Positions 1 to 9,700 of a stretch of 38,747 nt of DNA are shown here, piece by piece. The notes below the pieces were generated by a model. The model searched no databases and was not told where the DNA came from. It saw only the letters and a program-made list of their open reading frames with translations. Where the stretch lies: positions 48,833-87,579 of the forward strand of contig BCIK01000037.1 of NCBI GenBank assembly GCA_039545295.1, in the 5' to 3' direction. Position numbers and translations under genes: made by a program. Numbering within the stretch: position 1 is the stretch's first letter; every line of letters starts with the position of its first letter. This DNA comes from Udeniomyces pyricola. Lineage: Eukaryota > Basidiomycota > Tremellomycetes > Cystofilobasidiales > Mrakiaceae.

Positions 1-32
1 ACACTACAACACTACAACACTACAACACTACA
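1..32. repeat. 8-bp tandem repeat, four copies
   Basis: Four perfect copies of ACACTACA run from the first base of the window and stop 10 bases before the start codon of the first gene. The true array may extend beyond the window edge. Confidence 0.95.
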
Positions 33-42
33 ATCATCGATC

Positions 43-2033
43 ATGCCTTCCATCGTCAAGTCCACGTTCACCACGCTCTTCGGCGGCTCATCCTGCAAGA
101 AGACCAANGCTGGCTCTGTCTCGCGAGCTGNGACGAGCATCGAGGCTGGACACATGTTTGGTGAGTGAAGTGAAGTGCTTGGTCGTGCTTGGTCGTGCTT
201 GTAGTTGTACCTGTAGTTGCACTCTCTGGTTCTTGTTCTCTGTATCTCGCCCCTGTTCTCTCGCCTTCTCTCGCCTTTCCTCGCCTTTCCTCGCCTTTCT
301 TCCCCTTCCTTTCTTCCCCTTCCTTTCTTTTCCTACATGTTTTCATACATGGCCTGTCTTTCCCTTGCCCTCTTTTCTCGCTAACGTCGTCCTTTGCACT
401 ATACATCACCAGTCCCATCGGCCCACGTCGTCGGCCAAGAGCCCATCAACGACCACAAGGGTCTCAAGAAGCCCAAGTGGCTCCAGAAGCTGCTCGCTTC
501 GAACAAACAAGTACGTCGCGCCTCTTTTTGTTGACGTGCTTTGGAGATTGTCCTGTCCTGTTCTGTTCTTTTCTGTTCTGTTTTGTTCTGTTTTGTTCTT
601 TTTCTTTTTTTTTTATGTTCTGTTCTTTTCTGTTCTTTTCTGTTCTATTTTGCTCACGCTTCGACATTCACATCCGTCACTATGTAGAAAGACAAGCGCG
701 CCTCTCTCCCTCAACCTCAACCTCAATCTCACTCCCAAGCTCAACCTCTCGATGTCCATCTCCATCTCCACCGCCCTCTCATCGTCACTTCGTCTTCGGC
801 CTCGTGCTCGGACGCCATGTCCGACTCCGACTACGAACCTTCGCTCGTCGCAATCTCGATCGGGCAAGTGAGCAGCTTGGGGTGGTCCTCTGCGTCGGAC
901 ACTATCTTGTCCTACGAGTACTCGTCCTACGAGTACGACGTTGACGAAGAGGGCTTCGATTCTGAGATTGACCTGGGCGACTTTGACCTCGTCGTCGACC
1001 ATTCTCGCCAAAGCGAGCGGGCCGATGAGGATGAGGAAGAGTGTGAGGTGGTGTGTGAGGTGGAGTATGAGGAAGAGGCAGAAGAAGAAGAGGAGGAAGA
1101 GGAGGAAGAGGAGGAAGAGGAGGAAGAGACTAGTGAGTTGGCTTGCGTTTGCTGCGACGTGATGCATCGTGTTTTCCCTTCTCGGCTGCCTGTGCGAATC
1201 GAGCCTGACCTCTTTCCTGTGTCTTCTTTCTGTGTATGTTCTTCTTCTCCTTCTTTTTCTTCTTCTTCTTCTTCTTTTTCTTTATCTTTTTCTTCTCCTT
1301 CTTTTTCTTTATCTTTTTCTTCTCCTTCTTTTTCTTTATCTTTTTCTTCTCCTTCTTTTTCTTTTTCTTCTCTTTCTTTTTTCCTCTTTCTTTCCCTCTG
1401 CCCCTTTTGTTTCCCTCTATCTCTATCCTCCTTGGCCTATCCTCTCTTCTCATCGTAGCCTTCTTCGAGGCCCTCTCCCGAGCGCCCATCGCGCTGACTA
1501 CCACCACCGACGCTCAGCCTACGACTCCGACCCGAGTCCGCAAGCGTGGCATGTTCTTCCTCGGCGACGACTCAGGCTCGGACGAACAGGACGAGATCAC
1601 GTACGGCCGTTTGGCCGAGGAGGAGCGACGTGCGACTGACGCGGTGCTCGACCGGATCGGGAAGAGGGACTTTGGCGCGAGAAGATGGGCTCAGGTCAAG
1701 GCTGAGGATGCTGCGAAGATGAGAGAGAGGAGGGAGAAGGTGAGGATGGAGGAGATGGAGATGGAGATGATGACGTGGCGGGAGCAGTACGGGTACAACT
1801 ACGAGGAGTACAGGGAAGAGTATGACGGAGAGTACAGGGAAGGGTATGACGACGAGTACAGGGAGGAGTATGACGACGAGTACGAGGAGGGGTGCGAGGA
1901 GGAGCGTGAGGAGGCAGCGTACGGGGAGGAGACGGCGTACGACTGCCGGTACGACCCCGAGCTGACAGAGTACATGCAGGAGGAGATGGCTACCGAGCAT
2001 GCCTTCTTCCGCCAGACGCTGGCCGGGTTTTAG
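43..2033 (+). CDS. Hypothetical acidic low-complexity protein, four exons
   Basis: Model: exons 43-160, 413-510, 688-1132 and 1459-2033, giving 411 codons. All junctions are GT-AG and the phases agree. The product is not recognised. The N-terminus is short and basic (MPSIVKSTF). The middle has a Gln/His-rich stretch, then a strongly acidic segment ending in a long poly-Glu run just before the third intron. The C-terminal exon carries three copies of an 8-residue repeat of the form EYREEYDD (24-bp DNA repeat, about 1806-1880) and ends LAGF. No signal peptide or membrane segment is visible. Two undetermined bases (108 and 131) fall in exon 1, so two residues are uncertain. The third intron (326 nt) is almost pure pyrimidine. 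The repetitive acidic/tyrosine tail suggests a disordered protein, but no function can be assigned. Confidence 0.7.
1271..1351 (+). repeat. 27-bp pyrimidine tandem repeat inside an intron
   Basis: Three consecutive copies of a 27-bp unit starting CTTCTTTTTCTTTATC lie in the third intron of the first gene, at 1271, 1298 and 1325. A shortened fourth copy follows. The repeat is C/T except for one A per unit. Confidence 0.9.
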
Positions 2034-2890
2034 GGCCTGTACGAGCAGCCATAGCTACTTGGTGGGCGATGACGTGATCGATTGAGTGGAGAGGAAGGCT
2101 GGTCCTTCTTTTACGTTGACGTTCCTTCATCTTGTTCCTCTTCCTTATCACTTGTTCCTCTACTTTCCTGACTGGTTTCCTTTTTCGTTCCTGTCTTTCG
2201 TTCTTTCGTTCTTTCTCTTTTCTCTTTCTTTCTCTTTTCTCCTTCTTGTCTTTGTCTTGTTGTCCTTTTCGCCCTTTCGCTCTAGCTTCTCTCCTCTTTT
2301 AGCCATCTCGCTGCTTTCGTTTTCGTTTTCGTTTTCGTTCTTGTTTTCGTTTCCGTCTTCTTTTTCTTCCTTTGGTCATCCTTTACTTCTCCTCTTTTCT
2401 TCGACGTCGGACCTTTCTCTGTCTCTTCCATACTTAATTTGTTATCACAAGCCTTCTGTTCCTAATCCCTTCCTACAAAAGGAGATCCTCCGTCCCTTCG
2501 GATCTATTTTCTAGATGCATGTCTTTGATTTTGTTGTCCGATGTGTACGCGTGTTAGCCTGACACTATTACAACATTCGCGTGCAAGGGTGAGCTAGATG
2601 GCTTGGAGAGTGATGTATCTTGACAGGTGAAAATTTCGATTCTGTCACCCTCTCCTGGCGCCACGTTACCCGAAGTACTCGTGCAGCTCAATTCTACGTG
2701 CGCGTACGCAATCGTCGAGTCGTGTGGAGGCGCTGCTGTCAGTTCGCGCCACACGTCAGACCACCAACGACCGCATACATTCCCCATCCTCTTGCACTCG
2801 CTTCCACTCATTCTACCCGTTCCCGCTTCACACCTCTCGTCCCATCAATTTCCTTTCACACACACACACCCCCGCACACATCAACTCCAA
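2034..2890. other. Intergenic: pyrimidine-rich 3' flank, then promoter of the SPF30 gene
   Basis: From 2100 to about 2450 the plus strand is very T/C-rich, as is also seen after the 4E-T gene, and probably holds the 3' UTR and terminator of the first gene. From about 2520 to 2890 the composition is mixed and ends in a CA-rich leader before the ATG at 2891. No TATA box or RNA gene could be supported. An 11-base match to a tRNA B box near 2985 lies in the next gene's first intron and was rejected. Confidence 0.5.
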
Positions 2891-4155
2891 ATGGATGCTC
2901 AAGAGCTCGAGGCGTTCGAGTACCAGTCAGTGTCTGCTCTATCTTACGACCCTTGTCTATCCCTCAATCTCACTCACTAACAGCCTGGTTCGACTCCCTT
3001 CCCTGACGCATACGCGATGCACCTCACTATGTGCCTCCACATCACTCACTCAATCTGATATCCCATTCATCCAACAATAACCAGGTTGACTCAGGTCAAG
3101 GTCGCCCTCAAAGATGACCCCACCAACTCTGAGCTAATCTCGCTCCAGGCTGAGCTCGAAGAGCTTATTTCCCTCTGTCGCGCTGCCGTCGCGGGTCCAG
3201 CCGCCAGTCACTCTACCGCCTCCACCTCGTCATCCAACACCAAGCAAACCCCCTCGTCTTCATCATCCTCGAAATTAGAACCTTCGTTACCATCGGGCGG
3301 TACCACCGCTAGCTCTACTGCTTCAGCTGGCTCGACCACGGGGTCTACAGCGACCGACTCTCCCTCGTCAGCGCCGTCCTTCCAGATCGGAGATGAGGTT
3401 CTGGCCAAGTTCACCGACGGAAAGTTTTACCCAGCAAAGATTACTGTGGGCCCGACGGCGTCCTCACCACTCTGGACTCTCACCTGGTCGGCTTACGCGG
3501 ACTCGCCTCCCGTTCAGCTTCCGCTAAGCGCGTTGAAGCCCATCCCTATCGGTCAGAAGCGCAAACTAGAGGAGGCCAAGAAAGAGGAAGCGGAGAAGGA
3601 AAAGAAGAAAGCCAAGAATGAAAAGTGGAAAGAGGTTAAGAAGAGCAAGAACGAAGAGGCCGTCGCCAAACAGCAGAGTTGGCAGAAGTTTGGAGTCAAG
3701 GCTAAGAAGAAGGGAATCGCCATTGCCGGTCTCACAGGCGAGAGCATTTTCCGAAGTCCAGATAACCCGCACGGTCGAGGTCAGTCCATCGTGTTCCGCA
3801 TGTGGCAAGAATGCTGGTGTGACAGAGGGCTCGAAACAAGCGTTGTTGTCTTGATTGATGACAAAAGAAACTGAATGGGATGTATGCTGACCGAGCCTGC
3901 TTTCATGTCCTGTTCTGATCTCACAGTTGGTGTCGTAGGATCTGGTCGAGGTGTAACGTGAGTAGCTCCATTGAGGTCACCGTATCTGTCGTGGAAGCAG
4001 GGGTTCGGCATCAGGGACAAGATTCGGAGCGAAGGTTTGTTGACTGACAAACTATTGTCTGTTGGCCCCTTTGGCATCCATTTGACTAAATTTTACTTGC
4101 CAGGGAGTATGGCCAGCGAGAGAAGCACAAATTTGCTCCAAAGGACGACGAGTGA
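2891..4155 (+). CDS. SPF30/SMNDC1-like splicing factor with Tudor domain
   Basis: Model: exons 2891-2925, 3085-3779, 3927-3957 and 4104-4155, encoding 270 residues. Residues 11-43 form the N-terminal helical region typical of SPF30 (LTQVKVAL...LEELISL). A Ser/Thr-rich linker follows, then a Tudor domain at about 111-165 (FQIGDEVLAKF, DGKFYPAKI, LSALKPI). After a Lys/Glu-rich helix comes the conserved SPF30 tail: KAKKKG, ESIFRSPDNPHGRVGVVGSGRGVTEY and KHKFAP. This family (survival-motor-neuron-related, SMN-like Tudor) acts in the nucleus in assembly of the U4/U6.U5 tri-snRNP into the spliceosome, binding symmetrically dimethylated arginines. The last two exons (31 and 52 nt) were placed because only that splicing restores the GVTEY...KHKF tail. 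Reading through the introns gives stops. The substitution of Phe for the first cage tryptophan could affect methyl-arginine binding. Function is assigned by family. Confidence 0.88.
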
Positions 4156-4803
4156 ATCTGTTCCTAGACAAGAGTCAGTAGTCCACTTGAGTAGCCTTTC
4201 TTTCATCAGCTGTGACAGTGGCACTGACTGACAACGTCCCTGAACGTGTCGGGCTTTTTCTCCTTCACAGGATCGCATTGGATGACGACGGGTGCACTTG
4301 TTTCTTGATATCTTTCGGTCGGCTGTCTTCTTTTCTTCTCTCCGAATACCTTCCTGCCTCTTACAATCACCTCCGCCTTCCGATCCGTCTCCCAACCTCT
4401 GGTTCCTCTCATTTATCGCCTTTTTCGCCTACTACTTTCCCCCTTTGATCTACACTACTTTCTCAACCGAAGCAGAAGAGAAAAAAAAAAGAAACACTAA
4501 ACCGTTTTGCTCCTTGTCTTGTTCCCATCTTACCCGTGGGACCACCTTCCCTCTTATTATGTCAATGTACATGCTTCTCAAACGTTTCTCGTCGTGATCT
4601 GTCGTGATTGACGGCTTGTGGCTTGTTCTCCTCCTCGTTATGGTTAATTGTATATCTCTTTGCTTCCAACCTCGTCGTCGTCTGTAGATCAGGATACTGG
4701 AACAGACATGGGCTGGCTAACCCTGTCATCTTTATATATTTGCAGTCAGCATGATAATCTTTTCCTTATCATCGAAACGCACCCGCGTATGTATACTTGA
4801 AAG
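4156..4803. other. Intergenic between two plus-strand genes
   Basis: This stretch holds the 3' end of the SPF30 gene and the upstream region of the next gene. It is pyrimidine-rich on the plus strand from about 4310 to 4560. A TATATATT element sits near 4733, about 70 bases before the next ATG, and could be a core promoter element. No coding pattern or RNA gene was found. Confidence 0.4.
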
Positions 4804-6425
4804 ATGACGATGGCCTCTGCAGAATCGATCGATGGAAAGGCTCTTGCTGCTGATAGGCTGTGCGGCTACGAGGCTGTGCTGACCGACGCCGCACGCCTTG
4901 GCTCTTTGCGCGTGAAAAAGGGGCGAGTCGATTCGCTTTTTGCTCTCACCCTCGCCCTCATCCTTCGCTTCTAGGATCATCCCTTCCTCGCCGGCTCATA
5001 CTTCACCGCTTATCATGCTTTGACCCTGACTTCTTTCGACTTCAACCTGTTAGTCCACGTTCTTCGTTCTCTTCACGCCTGCCATCAACGGCCCATCCTC
5101 GCCTCCTTCGCCAAACTCTTTCCTCTCTACCCTCCTCAATCACCCTCCCGCCCGAGTCGACGACGAATTGCATGATGATTGGAGGCATTTGGCTGTATCT
5201 TGTGCCCTCGGTACCCACGAACTGCTTTCTGCGGCGACATGGGCGCTGGTGGGCTCAATGCCGACAACTATCCGCTACCTTAAAAACACCTCTGATCTCT
5301 TTGCTGTCGACTCGAGTGGTTTTTTCTTCTTCTTTTTCGCTCCGCTCCTTCGCCCTCCTGCTCTCCCGCTCTGCCGCTCTCCTGCCCTCCTTCTCTCGAC
5401 ACGGCCCCTCGTTTCCCCCCGACACCCTGTTTTTTACTTGTCTCTCTAGTGAAATGCTGCGAACAAGGACTGACATCTTGTTCTTGCTTTGCCATTTAGC
5501 TGTTCCATGTTCTTTATCTCCTGTGTCTATCATTTTTGCATGTCCTTCGCCGTCATGAGGTAAGACATTGTTCTCTGCCCCCTTTTTTTCCTTTCCTTTT
5601 GTCTTTCCCTTCTTCTATATCAATGGAATTTTATTTCTTTCCGAGCTTCACTACGCTGGCGAGACCGTCCTTTCTCTCGAACCTGAATGAAAGACCACAT
5701 CTCACTGTCTTCACACTGTCAGCTCGACACTCACGATTTCATGTTGGTTGAGACTCTAAAAAAACCCAACTGACTCGTTGGTCCTTGCTTTTGATTATAC
5801 TTGAGGTTTCGTGTTATCGTCAATCTGTTCTCTTGCGAGCTTATGTAGTCTAGTAATCCTGTCTGTCAGGTACGTATACGACTGAGCCATGTTAGCCTTG
5901 TGCCCCTCCCCTCCCCTCCCCTCCCTTCTCCTCCCCCCCCCCCCCATCACCACCGCTTCCGCACATCTTCACTATACATTCATTGTAGGATGATCACTCG
6001 CTTTGGTCCGTGTTTCCGAGAAGAGGCGTAAGACCCCTCGACAACAGTGAAGACGCCAAGTTTTCCAAGCAATCTGACTTCCCATCTGCTCGCCAAACCC
6101 TCATTATTCTCTCAGCACCCCCGATGCACCTAAACTGTTCACACATGCTTCCGGATCTTCTGATGAGATTGAAGACATCGACGCTGACCTACTTGCGACG
6201 TTATTTCGTTCTCTTTCTAGCATCATCTTGTCTTGTCAAAACGTTCAGGGGGGACGGATGAACCTCGATCCCTTCCCGATTCAGGTACGTACGGTCGAGA
6301 GTCTTCTTGTATGTCGTATCTTATTTGTCGTTTTATATCATGCTTGTTCATCTATGTAGAACGTGTAGGAATCTTGTCTCGCAATCATGAGAGTTCCATC
6401 GTTCTTTGGTCCTTTGACGTTTTGA
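4804..6425 (+). CDS. Unrecognised multi-exon gene (partly resolved)
   Basis: No long ORF reveals this gene, but several segments read like spliced coding sequence. Exon 1 (4804-4911) runs from ATG through MTMASAESIDGKALAADRL to AARLGSLR and splices at a GT to exon 2 (4975-5065, starting DHPFLAGSYFTAYHAL). A probable exon from 5157 reads DDELHDDWRHLA; its 3' end is uncertain. An exon near 5501-5561 (LFHVLYLLCLSF) ends in a strong gtaaga donor. A possible 17-nt exon is 5989-6005. The clearest exon is 6116-6284 (DAPKLFTHASGSSDEIEDID, then LLATLFRSLSSIIL, ending DPFPIQ), followed by gtacgt and a last exon 6369-6425 ending in TGA. Segments between 5170 and 5990 are not settled, so neither the full protein nor a function can be given. 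It converges with the helicase gene on the other strand. Confidence 0.42.
5902..5945 (+). repeat. C-rich CCCCT repeat and poly-C tract
   Basis: Four to five CCCCT units run into CTTCTCC and then a run of about 14 C. It lies in a probable intron of the unrecognised gene. The opposite strand has at least four runs of four G separated by single A and could fold as a G-quadruplex. Confidence 0.85.
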
Positions 6426-6779
6426 CTGAAGTGATCTGCGGCCAGCGGCACGTTGATAATGCTGGTCACAGTGATGCGACTGCACACACCGGTTGGCTTG
6501 GCTTGTACTATCTATATAAGTTTTCGTCCCGTCTAACATGTCAATATGTTCAGCCATCCGATGCCATGGGCCGTCCCAGGAAGTGCAGTGAGCGTTGAAC
6601 ACCTGAATGATTATACTGAACGATGATTTGACCCTACCTCGGGCTTCGGCCATCAACTCGGGCCTCTGCAATCCGTCATATTCACGTTAGACATACAAAC
6701 TCATGTTTTTGTTCAGTCCCGCTGTTTGTACAAATCGACACTGCATATATATATTTCTCGTGTACCTTCTGTATTCTAT
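6426..6779. other. Convergent intergenic region
   Basis: This short region separates the 3' ends of the plus-strand unrecognised gene and the minus-strand helicase gene. Both strands were read for the missing C-terminal Sec63 domain of the helicase and nothing resembling it was found. A TATATATAT run is at about 6745. The minus-strand ORF at 6671-6348 has no family resemblance and is probably chance. Confidence 0.5.
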
Positions 6780-9700
6780 CTATTCCTTAGGTGCCGACCC
6801 TGGAACATGCTTTCTCTCCTTTTCCTTCTCGGCTAGCACGCTCGACGTCTTGACTACCTCTTCCTCTTCCTCGACTACACCATCTCCCATGCACCAATCG
6901 ATCACCCTGCTCAACTTCGACTCCCACGCCTCGGAACTACCCGCATCGCCATCTTCCTCCTCTTGCTCGTCCTCATCGAGCTCGGGGACGCCATAGTACG
7001 TTGGGTTCGACTTCGCCCGTCGCGCAAAGAACGTATGGGAGAGGTAGTCCATTCCATCTTGAACGGTCCGGATCGTACCCCGATGCATTTCCGTTTGAAT
7101 AGCGGCTCGGAGCGAGGTTTGCGGGAACCGATGAAGGCTTGATTCGAGAGGGAGACCGTCGGCGAGGAACCGGACGTAGGCGTCACGATGCTCAGCTTGA
7201 CAGAGAAGTACGAATCGAGCGGTCGAGGAAACAGGCGAGAGCGCCGTCGGCGTCGGCTGCAATGCAAAGGACTGCATCTTGAAGATTTCTTGCAATGAGT
7301 ACATTTGAACTTGACGATCAGTGCCACCGTTCGGTCCGTTCTTGTATCCGCCTCCTCCTCCTCGGGAAGTAGAAAAGTTGAGGTACTGAGTGCCCATGAC
7401 AACGACGTTGGTGGCTTTGAGCGGTAGCGTCCAGCACGCTTCCCTTGGTGCGATGAGAACCCGGAGGATACCTGCAGCAAAGAGCTCGAGTACGAGCGCG
7501 AGATCGCCTGATGCGAGCGAGTCGTGAAAGATGCCCACGCCATGCATCATGGGTTCAGCGAGCGAACGATCGCGCAGACGGACAAGGTAGCCTTCCAGGG
7601 CATCCGGAGTCGTTCCAAGGAAGCCATTGACGTCCATCTGAGCGCCCGAGATAGTGGCAAGATCACTCGCGACAGTCATACATTGGGCCCGCGACGAGAC
7701 AAAAACAATGGTCGGATCGGATGAAGCGGAGATGACGTCGAACGTTGGCTTAACCATCGACTTGAGAAGGATTGCCGAGTGCGGGATCGTGAACGGCTGG
7801 ATCGAGGTCGAGAGGGCAGTGCCTCGGTCTCTAGGTCGGAATGAAAGGATAGAAGACGAATCGACACCGAGCCACGTCCCAAGGTCAAGTGGGTCATTGA
7901 GAGATGAAGAGAGGCCAACGACCCGGACTTGAGCCGGCTTTGCCGCGGCAAGAAGTCTCGAGATGACGAGCTCGAACTGGTCATCGAGCAGGTGAAGATC
8001 GTCGACGATGAGCAGCGAAAGCCCTATGGCGTACTCGTCCAGGGATGATCGCGAGAGGGCGTTGATAAGAGCGGCGGGGAAGGTGACGCCAACGGACCGG
8101 GTGCTCGAGTTGTGCTTGTCGAAGTCGGCCGAGCTTCCGAGGAGAGGGAACTCCACGCGATGGTCCTTGCCGAACGCATAACGGAGTCGGGACGAGACCT
8201 CGCGGGCTTGATGTCTTTGGGCTGAAACGATGAGTATTCGAGCGTCAGGCTCGTTTCGGAGGGTGTTCCTGGATTGTAGCAAACATCATGTATCATTGAG
8301 TAAATGGTCATCGATTGGCACGTCAGCAAAGTAGAACGTGTTCAGGGCTGAATACCACGTATGAGATCCGAGACGTACCAGATGGCAAGCTCGCCAATGG
8401 CCGACTTGCCAGCCGAGCCGGGAGCGCAAACGAGGAGGTTCGCCTGACTGTGATAGGCCGACCAGAACGCCTGGGTCTGGATCGCATTGAACGTCGAACC
8501 AATTTCGGTTCGGTACGATGCCTGAAGCTTTTCGTCTTGAAGTGAGGCGATTGGGAGGAAAGGTAGGTCGAGCAAAGGCGTGTGCGAGTCCGACGCCTTA
8601 GGCATGATGAGTCCATCAAACGAGACTCGAACGGCGTCTTCAGAACCCATCCATCGATCCGAGCATGTCTTGATGGTGACAAACGGAGGACGCTGAGATC
8701 GGATGGGGATAATAAAGTCGAGGTGAAGAGTCGACGAGGACGATCGGAAAAGGACAGAGACCCATTGGAGGATATTGACGCCTTCTGAGTCCTCGATCCA
8801 GACCCAGAAGGGCTCTGAGCTGCCATGGACGCGCTCATTCCACTCCCAGTTGCGGTCGAGGTCGATGCCAACTTCAAGCAGATCGCTTCCGAGCGGTCTA
8901 AGCTCGTACCGAATTCCTACCTCTGGGAATTGTCGCGCGGCGGTGAGAAGAGCTTGCCCGTGAAGCTTGTTCATATGAATGAGCGTCCCAAGGTCGTCGG
9001 CGTTGGAGGCTGCGAGGTCCGGCACGGGAACGTCGTCGGCGAAGCGAGTGAGGTTGTAGAGAACGTCGCGGGACAGGTTGAACTGGATAAGCGGGTGATC
9101 AAACGGCCACATCTTCTTTTCGACTGCTTTGGACATGGACATGAGGACCGCTCCTGAGCCGGCCCATCGACGGGAGATGGCGATTTCCAGAAGAGCTCGG
9201 ATGATTCGACCAGCGTTCTGCCAAGGCGAGAGCAGGACTGTATCAGCGTGAAGGTATCGCGTGACGGGCAGCAAATCCATCTGACAGGATGAGTATGGCT
9301 TACCTGAGCGACGTAGCCTGTATCGGATACCAGAGCAAAGTCTTCGACAAACGCCTTGCAGATGTGGGCTTGCAGGAGGATGTTCACCTTGCCCTGACTC
9401 GTGTCAGTTCCTCCCTGTAGATACAACATCGGTCAGGAAAAGCGTGCGATTTGGAGAGCTCAGTATTTGAAGCAGAGCAAAGAAGCGTACGAGCATGAAA
9501 TCACTTACCTTAACTTGACAGGGGATGATGGTTTCCATGTACTTGAGCTCGGGCACCTCAGTTTCGCGGATTTGGATTTGATCGAACTAGCAGAAAAGCG
9601 AATGATACGAGATAAGATCAGCGCCTATCGCGAATGAGCTTGGGACGGCATGTCACGAGCAAAAAAAAAAAAGGCAAGCTTCACCTCAGTGCTCATCGAG

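Noticed and set aside
1130..1507. Minus-strand Lys-rich ORF of 125 residues
   Set aside because: It is the reverse complement of the pyrimidine-repeat intron; composition alone explains it.
2985..2996. GGTTCGACTCC, matching a tRNA B-box consensus
   Set aside because: The flanking five bases do not form a T-stem, no A box or acceptor stem is found at the right distance, and the site lies within an intron of the SPF30 gene.
3971..4103. Reading 3975-4030 as an exon of the SPF30 gene
   Set aside because: Only direct splicing from 3957 to 4104 gives the conserved GVTEY...KHKFAP tail in frame; the intermediate segment breaks phase.
6348..6671. Minus-strand 107-residue ORF as missing helicase C-terminus
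   Set aside because: No resemblance to a Sec63 domain, and it overlaps the end of a plus-strand gene.
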